From assembly GCF_001557875.1 (NCBI RefSeq), contig NZ_LNRF01000001.1, positions 186,001-250,000 of the forward strand: DNA of 64,000 nt, read 5' to 3'. Shown one piece after another: positions 42,636-49,899 of the stretch. The stretch comes from Vibrio splendidus. GTDB taxonomy: Bacteria > Pseudomonadota > Gammaproteobacteria > Enterobacterales > Vibrionaceae. The translations under genes and the position numbers were made by a program. The notes beneath the pieces were generated by a model. It was given only the letters and a program-made list of their open reading frames with translations, searched no databases and had not been told where the DNA came from. Each line of letters begins with the position of its first letter. Position 1 is the stretch's first letter.

Positions 42636-43724
42636 ATGAACAAATTATTCGAAACATCAGAACTCAAAGGTCTCGCACTGCAAAACCGTGTCGTTATGGC
42701 ACCTATGACACGCGCTCGTACTAGTCAACCTGGCAATGTACCAAATGACATGATGGCGACTTATTACCAACAACGTGCAAGTGCCGGGCTTATCATCACT
42801 GAAGCGACGCAGATCTCTGATGACTCTCAAGGTTACTCATTCACTCCCGGCGTTTACACCGATGCACAAATCGAAGGTTGGAAGTCAGTTACCACAGCCG
42901 CCAAAGAGCAAGGTGCAGTAATATTTTGTCAGCTCTGGCATGTAGGTCGAGTGTCTCACCCTACCTTTCAAAAGGGCGAACTGCCGATTGCACCGTCAGC
43001 TTTGGCTCCAATAGAAACTCAGGTGTGGATTTCTGATGAGAATGGCAACGGCAACATGGTCGATTGCATCCAACCAAGAGAGATGACCCAAGCAGACATC
43101 GATCGAGTGGTTCAAGATTTTGCGAACTCAGCAAAGAAAGCCATCGAAGCAGGCTTTAATGGTGTAGAGATCCACGGCGGCAATGGCTACCTAATTGATC
43201 AATTCCTAAGAACCAACTCAAACAAGCGCAACGACAACTATGGCGGAAGCCGTGAGAACCGACTTCGCTTTCTGATTGAAGTGGTTGATGCAGTGATTGC
43301 AGAAATCGGTGCCGATAAAGTGGGCGTGCGCTTGGCACCATTCATCACCTTCAAAGACATGAACTGCCCAGACATAGTGCCAACAATTTTAGAGGCTGCA
43401 AAAGCACTGCAAGCTCGTGATATTGCTTATCTGCACCTGTCAGAAGCCGATTGGGATGACGCGCCAGTGATACCTGAAAGCTTCCGCATTGAGCTAAGAG
43501 AGTTGTTCTCCAACACCATCATCGTTGCTGGCAGTTACACACCAGATCGCGCAGAAGAAGTATTGAGTAAGAGCTACGCCGATCTCGTCGCATTTGGTCG
43601 CCCATTCGTAGCAAACCCAGATCTCGTATCACGCCTGCAAAACGACAGTGAGCTAGCACAACTCGATGGCGCCACCCTATTTGGCGGCAACGAAAAAGGC
43701 TACATCGATTATCCAGCTTTATAG
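42636..43724 (+). CDS. nemA: Alkene (N-ethylmaleimide) reductase, old yellow enzyme family
   Basis: A 362-residue FMN-dependent ene reductase that uses NAD(P)H to reduce electrophilic C=C bonds, quinones or nitrate esters. Family blocks: LQNRVVMAPMTRARTSQPGNVP at about 14-35, QLWHVGRVSHP near 99-109, GFNGVEIHGGNGYLIDQFLRTNSNKRND near 173-200 and FGRPFVANPDL near the end. It closes a LysR-regulated locus reminiscent of nemR-nemA. AAGGTAG precedes the ATG. Confidence 0.92.
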   Translation: MNKLFETSELKGLALQNRVVMAPMTRARTSQPGNVPNDMMATYYQQRASAGLIITEATQISDDSQGYSFTPGVYTDAQIEGWKSVTTAAKEQGAVIFCQLWHVGRVSHPTFQKGELPIAPSALAPIETQVWISDENGNGNMVDCIQPREMTQADIDRVVQDFANSAKKAIEAGFNGVEIHGGNGYLIDQFLRTNSNKRNDNYGGSRENRLRFLIEVVDAVIAEIGADKVGVRLAPFITFKDMNCPDIVPTILEAAKALQARDIAYLHLSEADWDDAPVIPESFRIELRELFSNTIIVAGSYTPDRAEEVLSKSYADLVAFGRPFVANPDLVSRLQNDSELAQLDGATLFGGNEKGYIDYPAL

Positions 43725-43773
43725 CGAACTTTGAAGTGATAGTGCTGCCTTGAGTTTTCCGACAGGCAAAAGA

Positions 43774-43800
43774 AAGGCTCGCGTGACTAGTGCGAGCCTT
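43774..43800 (+). terminator. Hairpin downstream of nemA
   Basis: AAGGCTCGC / GCGAGCCTT perfect 9-bp stem about 50 nt after the stop, but without a good T-run. Probably ends or stabilises the transcript. Confidence 0.5.
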
Positions 43801-44021
43801 ATGCAGTTTAGGGGGTAAACCACAATCTGATATTAATTAGGGGTAATTATTTAACTTATGAGCCAGTATGCACCTGTGCGCATTGATATTCTATTTTTAA
43901 ATGATTCACTGCAATTAATCAATCGATAAAAGTTAGCGTTTGGTCAATTTAAACCACATAGATAACAGTGATTTAGCGAGTGATGTCTAGAAATTAATCA
44001 GAAAACCCATTTAAATCAGAT

Positions 44022-44888
44022 TTATAGACTTCTCATTTGCCAATAACCCTCACCATTAGTTGCGAGTTGGCTGTGTAAATATTCAAGCGTATCTGCGACC
44101 GTTCCAGCGATGCCTTGTGGTGGGTTGAACAATAGCAAGCCACTACCGATCAGGCGATCATCCCCCTTAGGATCTCGAAGGCGAAGCTCCGACTTAATCG
44201 GACTTGGTAGTAAGCCATCTTTCACCGCTGTCACGCAGTGGTTCAGAATCAATGAGCTCTTATCATCCGTGTAAAGCGGATACCAAATCAGGGCCGATAC
44301 CTTCTCAGACTGCTGATACGCCTTAACTAAGGCATCAATCACCGCGAGATATTCAGAATCAGTTTCATAAGGAGGGTCGATAACAATCAGGTGATGCTTA
44401 TCGTGTTTTGCTATGTCATCAGGCAGTGCTTTCAAGCCATCGCCAGCGGTAATGGTGAGCTTACTTGAAACATCGAGATCGCGTTGCAGCTTCTCAATGT
44501 TAGTTTGTAATAGGTCGGCTTCATCTTGCTGAATGTCTGAAAAATAGAAGCTATCTTGGCTACGACCTTGTTGATAAGTGATGGCCGCTGAGCCCGGATA
44601 GAGAGAGATAAGTTGATTCGGATTGTAGTATTCCAGCACCGACATAAAAGAAGCAAATGCCGGAGGAAGATAAGCCTTGTTTCGCCACAAGTACCCGACC
44701 CCTTCAGCAAACTCACCCGCGTGATTACTTGGAGCTGTAGTGAGGTCATAACACCCTGTACCTGAATGTGTGTCGATAACATTAAGGCGTGAGTGTTGCT
44801 GCATTAATGATTTAACCAGAGCACTCAATACTGGATGCTTTAGCGCATCACCATGGTCGCCTACATGACATTGATGTCGATATTCCAT
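44022..44888 (-). CDS. rlmJ: RlmJ-family 23S rRNA (adenine-N6)-methyltransferase
   Basis: A 288-residue SAM-dependent methyltransferase. E. coli RlmJ methylates A2030 of 23S rRNA. The start MEYRHQCHVGDHGDALKHPVL aligns with the RlmJ N-terminus, DTHSGTGCYDL with its SAM motif, and VIDPPYETDSEY holds the DPPY catalytic motif of N6-adenine methyltransferases. The similarity is moderate, so a diverged second RlmJ copy in this genome is possible. It is monocistronic. Confidence 0.85.
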   Translation of the reverse strand: MEYRHQCHVGDHGDALKHPVLSALVKSLMQQHSRLNVIDTHSGTGCYDLTTAPSNHAGEFAEGVGYLWRNKAYLPPAFASFMSVLEYYNPNQLISLYPGSAAITYQQGRSQDSFYFSDIQQDEADLLQTNIEKLQRDLDVSSKLTITAGDGLKALPDDIAKHDKHHLIVIDPPYETDSEYLAVIDALVKAYQQSEKVSALIWYPLYTDDKSSLILNHCVTAVKDGLLPSPIKSELRLRDPKGDDRLIGSGLLLFNPPQGIAGTVADTLEYLHSQLATNGEGYWQMRSL

Positions 44889-45041
44889 TCCCTTGCCTCA
44901 TTTCTACGAACGTCATCTAAACATACTTCATATCATGAGGGCTTGCCTGCTCAATCCATCGTTTTTTGAAATAGGCTCTCTTTTCTGTAACTGTTTGACT
45001 CTTATAAAAAATAAAGCCCAACATAGAATTAGCTAGAATTG

Positions 45042-45071
45042 AAAAAATAGCCACCTTCTCGCAAAGGTGGC
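45042..45071 (-). terminator. Terminator after the LysE gene
   Basis: On the minus strand GCCACCTT / AAGGTGGC with a short loop, followed by TATTTTTTC. Confidence 0.85.
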
Positions 45072-45109
45072 GACTAAAAAACGAAAGAAACCTTTCTCTT
45101 ACTTATTGC

Positions 45110-45193
45110 TTACCACTTACACAGACTTATGCCAGCACCAATCAGAAATAAAATTATTCCAATATAAAAGCACGACTTTTCAAATTTGCTCAT
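45110..45193 (-). CDS. Candidate 27-aa single-pass membrane peptide
   Basis: MSKFEKSCFYIGIILFLIGA and seven further residues form a basic start and one hydrophobic helix. GGTGG lies 7-11 nt upstream, and the ORF starts 11 bp after the LysE stop and ends before the terminator. Its frame is open further upstream inside lysE, which weakens the case. Confidence 0.35.
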   Translation of the reverse strand: MSKFEKSCFYIGIILFLIGAGISLCKW

Positions 45194-45204
45194 TTCAGCC
45201 ACCG

Positions 45205-45816
45205 TTAGACAGTTAGTACTTTTATAGCTAGCCCAACAAGAACTACCCCTGATAATCGATCTATAGTCACCGCATATTTGCGTAGTCTTATCATCGTACT
45301 TGGTCTCGATAGGAAACAAGCAACCAATGAGTACCATATGGCATCTAGGATTACTGGAACAGAAACAATGATCAATCGATCGGTGAAGTGGTCTACATAC
45401 ACTACGAACTGGCTAAACAGTGCTAGGAAAAAAATAATAATCTTGGGATTTAGGAGAGAGATAAGAAACCCGTCACGAGCTGACTCAAATAATGTACTCT
45501 TTTTTCCTGCCGCTATCTTGTCAGACAATCCACCTTTAGAACGCAATGAACAATAGCCCAAGTACGCTAAATACGCAGCCCCGGAATATGCAATGGTATT
45601 GAAAAATATAGGGGAGTTTTTAAGAGCAATTGCCAACCCAGCGAGTGAAAGTACTGCATATATCCCAACCCCTATAGCATGAGAGCAAGCTGTAACTACT
45701 CCATGTAGTCGACCACTAGCTAATGTATTGCGTGAAACCATGATAACGGATTGACCTGGTGTCATAGTACCTAATAGCGTCACTATGAATAGCGACGTAA
45801 ATACTGAAAGAGTCAT
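45205..45816 (-). CDS. LysE/RhtB family amino-acid exporter
   Basis: A 203-residue inner-membrane exporter with about six hydrophobic helices. LLGTMTPGQSVIMVSRNTLASGRLHGVVTACSHAIGVGIYAVLSLAG is the typical LysE N-terminal block (usually PGP; here PGQ). SLLNPKIIIFFLALFSQFV is the second conserved block. GAGG lies 5 nt before the ATG. Probable substrates are amino acids or homoserine-type metabolites. A lone gene with its own terminator. Confidence 0.88.
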   Translation of the reverse strand: MTLSVFTSLFIVTLLGTMTPGQSVIMVSRNTLASGRLHGVVTACSHAIGVGIYAVLSLAGLAIALKNSPIFFNTIAYSGAAYLAYLGYCSLRSKGGLSDKIAAGKKSTLFESARDGFLISLLNPKIIIFFLALFSQFVVYVDHFTDRLIIVSVPVILDAIWYSLVACFLSRPSTMIRLRKYAVTIDRLSGVVLVGLAIKVLTV

Positions 45817-46040
45817 AAATGCCTCAATTTATTAATATGTGTGAATTTTGAATATAACTATGTCTATGAGTGACTGGTTACCAAGGCACATTTAATAAAT
45901 TGCTATGTGTTGCAGCATACGCTACTGACGCTTTGAATCGTTTCATTTCGTGAATGTTGCCATGACGAAAAAATCATAGCAATAGCTATAAGTTATGATA
46001 TTTAATCATAGTGCTGATACATTAAAATCATTACTAATTT

Positions 46041-46077
46041 AAAAATAAAGCCCCTGAACTGAGTGAGTTCAGGGGCT
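46041..46077 (-). terminator. Terminator after secF
   Basis: A 12-bp perfect stem (AGCCCCTGAACT / AGTTCAGGGGCT) with a 5-nt loop; on the minus strand TTATTTTT follows. The remaining 45817-46040 is AT-rich with no gene. Confidence 0.92.
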
Positions 46078-46125
46078 GTCATTGTTGGTTTAGATTAATA
46101 GCGTGAGTAAGCCAACTTGGCTCAA

Positions 46126-47049
46126 CTAAGGGTACTCACCCTCAATTTCTACTGGTGGCTTCACTTGGTAGTGACAAGGCTGCAAACCAAGTAGCTTAGG
46201 CAGCGTGATGCCGACAGAAATTGAAGACCACGTGCCACTGACAATACCCACAACCAGTGCAATAGCGAAACCTTGTAGTGCCGCGCCACCAAGTAGCCAA
46301 AGTGCTGATACGGTGATTAGCGTTGTACCTGAAGTCACCATAGTGCGTGAGAAGGTCGCTTTAACCGATTCGTTAAGCAGGTTATCTGTATCACCGTTTG
46401 GATTACCACGCAGCATTTCACGAACACGGTCGGCAATGATAATCGAGTCATTCAATGAGTAACCCAAAATCGCCAACACAGCCGCCAATACAGTCAGGTT
46501 GAACTCAAACTGAGTAAACGCGAACAGACCCAAAATAAGCGTCACGTCATAGATGATCGCGGCAAGCGCGCCTAGTGCCAAGCGCCATTCAAAACGTACA
46601 CTCAGGTACAGCATGATCATTAGGAAACACACCAATACCGCCAAGCCACCTTGATCAACCATGTCTTGACCCACTTGAGGGCCAACCACGCTGCTGTTGA
46701 GCACTTTTACTTGGTCACTCACAGAAGACAAAGCATCGACTAGGTTTGGCTGCGGTGCGTCTGTCAGTTGGCTGTAACGGATTGTCCAGCGATCTTGTTC
46801 TGCCATACCAACCACTTGCACGTCTTGTTGGAAAGCGGTATCAAGTTTTGTTTTCAACGCATCTTTGGTTACTTGATCAGAGAGCTGAACCTCGGCAACC
46901 ACACCGCCTGTGAAGTCCAAGCCCCAGTTAAAACCTTTCACCGCCACCAGCATCACAGAGCTCATGAACAGCACAATAGAAATCACCGACATCACCTTAC
47001 GAAGGCGAGTCATATTGCTGTCTGAAATAGTCATTTTTGAAGTACTCAT
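46126..47049 (-). CDS. secF: Protein translocase subunit SecF (probable SecF2)
   Basis: Inner-membrane partner of SecD, which uses the ion gradient to pull exported proteins through SecYEG. The 307-residue protein has one helix near the N-terminus, GFNWGLDFTGGVVAEVQLS at about 43-61, and then a cluster of five helices with NDSIIIADRVRE near 203-214. GGATTT precedes the ATG, two bp after the secD stop. Because a VemP-like gene lies upstream of secD, I assign the pair to the inducible SecDF2 of marine vibrios. Confidence 0.93.
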   Translation of the reverse strand: MSTSKMTISDSNMTRLRKVMSVISIVLFMSSVMLVAVKGFNWGLDFTGGVVAEVQLSDQVTKDALKTKLDTAFQQDVQVVGMAEQDRWTIRYSQLTDAPQPNLVDALSSVSDQVKVLNSSVVGPQVGQDMVDQGGLAVLVCFLMIMLYLSVRFEWRLALGALAAIIYDVTLILGLFAFTQFEFNLTVLAAVLAILGYSLNDSIIIADRVREMLRGNPNGDTDNLLNESVKATFSRTMVTSGTTLITVSALWLLGGAALQGFAIALVVGIVSGTWSSISVGITLPKLLGLQPCHYQVKPPVEIEGEYP

Positions 47050-47051
47050 GC

Positions 47052-48851
47052 TTAAATCCTTACATCGTGGCGCTGGTCACGCCCCCAAACCAAATTGATG
47101 ATCGCTCGTGAAGCAAAAATGCCCGTGAACATACTGGTTAGAAGACCTAAGCCCAGTGTCAGAGCGAAGCCCTGAATCGGTCCATTGCCGATTGTGTATA
47201 GAGCTACAGCAACGATCATGGTGGTGACGTTAGCATCGAAAATTGACGAGAATGCGCTATCAAAACCACGGTCGATAGAGCTAGCAAAGCTGCGCCCTTC
47301 TTTCATCTTGTCTCGAATACGTTCGAAGATAAGCACGTTAGTGTCTACCGCCATACCGACGGTCAGTACTAAACCCGCAATACCCGGCAAAGTTAAAACC
47401 GCACCCGGTAACAAGGCAATCAAGCCAAACAATGTGGTCATGTTAACCACCAATGCACAGTTCGCGACCCAACCAAGACGGCGGTACCATAGCGCCATAA
47501 ACGTGAGAGTAAGTCCAAGACCAAGAGCCAAAGCAGCAAAACCGTTAGTTACGTTTTCTGCCCCCAGAGACGGGCCAATAGTACGCTCTTCAATGATGGT
47601 AACAGGCGCTGTTAATGAACCTGCACGTAGCAGTAGAGCAAGCTCTTGTGCTTCTGCCATGCTGCCTGCACCTGTGATTCTGAAGCGGCTACCCAGTTGA
47701 GATTGGATGTTCGCCACACTGATCACTTCACTGGTTTTTTCGCTGTTACCGGCTCTGTCACGGCTGTATTCGCTGTAAACAGTCGCCATTGGCTTACCGA
47801 TGTTATGGCGAGAAAACTCAGACATTTTCTTACCACCAGAAGAATCCAGCGTGATGTTTACTTCAGCACTGCCCATCTCACCAATGCCACTGCGGGCATC
47901 GATAATGTGTTCGCCGCTCAGCACCGCTTTGCGAGCAACCACCACACGGTTACCATCCGAATCTTTCAGAGTTTGAGTATTGCGAGTTGCATTGTCGTAT
48001 ACAGAGTAGAATGCAAGCGAAGCAGTAGCACCAATCACGTCTTTCGCGGCTGCTGGGTCTTGAACACCCGGAAGTTCGATACGGATACGGCTTTCGCCTT
48101 GGCGTTGAATCGATGCCTCCGTGATGCCGAGCTCTTCAATACGGCTGCGCATGATCTGCAGGTTTTGTTGAACTGTTAGGTTACGTAGCGTTCTTTGCTC
48201 TTCTTCAGACTGAGTTAACGTTAGCGATTTATCTGAACGGTCACGTTGCCATTGTGGGAACTCTTCACGAATCAGTTTCTGTGCTTTTTCGAAATCTGCA
48301 TCTGTACGGAAGTTAAATTCAACTTGGTTGTTCACCACTTTACCGCGTGCATAACGCACTTGGCTGGTGATCTCGTCGACCACAGATTGCGCTTGTGCGT
48401 GATAAACCGGTTCCATGTCCACTTCTAGCAGGAACTGCACACCACCACGTAAATCAAGGCCTAGCTGAATCGGCGCGAAGCCCATGTCAGTCAGCCATTT
48501 TGGGGCTGCAGGCTCCATCGCTAGCGCAACAGTCGCGTTGTCCAATAGGCGTTCATTCAGCACCTCTTTAGCCTTCGCTTGTTGCTCTGCATCTTCCAAG
48601 ATCACGACCAAACGGTTGTCTTTTTGAAATGCAGATTTGGCTTGGATGCCTTCGCTCGCAAGGTATTGGGTAATTTGACTCGCATCAATGGTCTGTTCAG
48701 AACGATTATTAATTTGAACCGATGCATTCTCGCCATACCAAGAAGGTAAAGCACTCAGAACCATGATGATGATAGTGGCGATAAGTACCACGTATTTCCA
48801 CTTTGAGTAGTGGTTAATTTGTTTTCTTGGAATGCGTTTTTTCACAGTCAA
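47052..48851 (-). CDS. secD: Protein translocase subunit SecD (probable SecD2)
   Basis: A 599-residue RND-type translocation motor subunit with a first helix at about 17-36, GLDLRGGVQFLLEVDME near 133, a large periplasmic P1 domain and a C-terminal five-helix bundle with GMAVDTNVLIFERIRDKMKEG near 512-532. The start is TTG (48851), with GAAGAG 3-8 nt upstream; GTG two codons on is an alternative. A weak start fits the VemP model, in which the secD2 ribosome site is masked until VemP stalls. The 331-nt gap to vemP is the regulatory leader. Confidence 0.93.
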   Translation of the reverse strand: MTVKKRIPRKQINHYSKWKYVVLIATIIIMVLSALPSWYGENASVQINNRSEQTIDASQITQYLASEGIQAKSAFQKDNRLVVILEDAEQQAKAKEVLNERLLDNATVALAMEPAAPKWLTDMGFAPIQLGLDLRGGVQFLLEVDMEPVYHAQAQSVVDEITSQVRYARGKVVNNQVEFNFRTDADFEKAQKLIREEFPQWQRDRSDKSLTLTQSEEEQRTLRNLTVQQNLQIMRSRIEELGITEASIQRQGESRIRIELPGVQDPAAAKDVIGATASLAFYSVYDNATRNTQTLKDSDGNRVVVARKAVLSGEHIIDARSGIGEMGSAEVNITLDSSGGKKMSEFSRHNIGKPMATVYSEYSRDRAGNSEKTSEVISVANIQSQLGSRFRITGAGSMAEAQELALLLRAGSLTAPVTIIEERTIGPSLGAENVTNGFAALALGLGLTLTFMALWYRRLGWVANCALVVNMTTLFGLIALLPGAVLTLPGIAGLVLTVGMAVDTNVLIFERIRDKMKEGRSFASSIDRGFDSAFSSIFDANVTTMIVAVALYTIGNGPIQGFALTLGLGLLTSMFTGIFASRAIINLVWGRDQRHDVRI

Positions 48852-49182
48852 GATCTCTTCTTTTTACCAATCACGGTGAATAAATGATCGACACTAGCGC
48901 AGGAAAAAGGCTTGAGAACAAGGCAGGATTTTTCGATAAGTAGCTATTCTACAATCAAAAATTCTAACGCAGTTATCGAGCATTTTAACCAGCTAGGGTG
49001 TTCAGTTATTTACTACGATTGGTATGTCTAATGTTTTGCGAACACGAACGACAACTAGTCACAACCAAAACAAGCTGATTGAGTAATAGTGAGGCTAATA
49101 ATTGTGTGTCGCTATATTGGGTTAACTGGTGAGTTCAACGGGCACAAGTGACCATCGATACGACCAATTTAGGGTCAAACGA
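48852..49182 (-). promoter_or_regulatory. vemP-secD intercistronic leader
   Basis: 331 nt with no gene. The secD Shine-Dalgarno region (AAAAAGAAGAG) is complementary over 6 bp to CTTCTT in the last codons of the vemP-like ORF (49190-49195), the arrangement expected if ribosome stalling near the vemP end frees the secD site. The rest is AT-rich with several weak inverted repeats. Confidence 0.5.
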
Positions 49183-49689
49183 TTAGCTAAGAAGTTCTCG
49201 GAAATGCGAGTATTGAATGTTGCCCTCTTTCCACCCAGAAAGCCGGGAGGACGGAGAACTCACAATGCTGGTCCAGTGCTGCTTGGAATCCAACAACGGT
49301 GTGTTGAAAAGCAGAGAAGCCAGCAATGAAGGGGGGGAGAAGTCGATCAGTAGATGATAAGCAGGCTCAAGATCGGCCACACTTTCTTGCTCATTGCTGA
49401 GCATGCGTCTGAAGTTTGCTGCTTGAAGGCTTGATTCTGTATCGTGATAGTTGGAACTGTCACCAGAAGGATCGGTGCCAAACTGAGCCTTATCGCACTC
49501 TAAGTAGCTCGACGGATTATCCGTAGCCGATTGTTTACAAAGATCATTCTGCGAAGATTGCTCTTGAGCTGAGTATATTTGAAATGGCTTAGAAGGGAAC
49601 GAATAGCCGTTAGAGTTCACTAAGCCAAAGCTCAGTAAAAACAACATTAAGACTAATCGGGTACCTAATTTAAGCAATCTAATATCCAA
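49183..49689 (-). CDS. vemP: VemP-like secretion monitor (ribosome-stalling leader protein of secDF2)
   Basis: A 168-residue protein directly upstream of secDF with an N-terminal signal sequence (about 5-27, LLKLGTRLVLMLFLLSFGLV-NS). The last 21 residues contain RLSGWKEGNIQY, which matches the core of the V. alginolyticus VemP arrest segment as I remember it (HRI-x-GWKETNAxY). In that system VemP stalls its own ribosome; export releases it. Under low Na+, export slows, stalling persists and SecDF2 is made. The start is TTG at 49689 and is not certain. The middle of the protein is low in homology, as expected for a monitor. Confidence 0.82.
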   Translation of the reverse strand: MDIRLLKLGTRLVLMLFLLSFGLVNSNGYSFPSKPFQIYSAQEQSSQNDLCKQSATDNPSSYLECDKAQFGTDPSGDSSNYHDTESSLQAANFRRMLSNEQESVADLEPAYHLLIDFSPPSLLASLLFNTPLLDSKQHWTSIVSSPSSRLSGWKEGNIQYSHFRELLS

Positions 49690-49808
49690 ACAACATTCTC
49701 GTAGATCGCCAATCTACAATACAAATGAAACGCTGTCTTGATTTAAAACATTTTTTTAGAAAATGATTCGAGGCAACCGATTAATCTTCAGTGCTTCTAA
49801 AAAAAGAA

Positions 49809-49834
49809 AAAGCCAAGCAACTAGGCTTGGCTTT
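49809..49834 (-). terminator. Terminator after the first M16 peptidase gene
   Basis: AAAGCCAAGC / GCTTGGCTTT, 10-bp stem with a 6-nt loop; on the minus strand TTTCTTTTT follows. Confidence 0.88.
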
Positions 49835-49899
49835 CAATTACCTATACGTCCAACGCTTATCGTTACGACGTTTATAGCTATTACACTGTATAAAAGCGA

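Noticed and set aside
45110..45337. Full 75-codon ORF at the end of lysE
   Set aside because: Its first 48 codons overlap lysE in another frame; only the last 27 codons have a start, ribosome site and plausible helix.
46768..48428. Plus-strand ORFs within secD and secF
   Set aside because: Antisense shadows of strongly conserved genes with His- or Arg-rich products.
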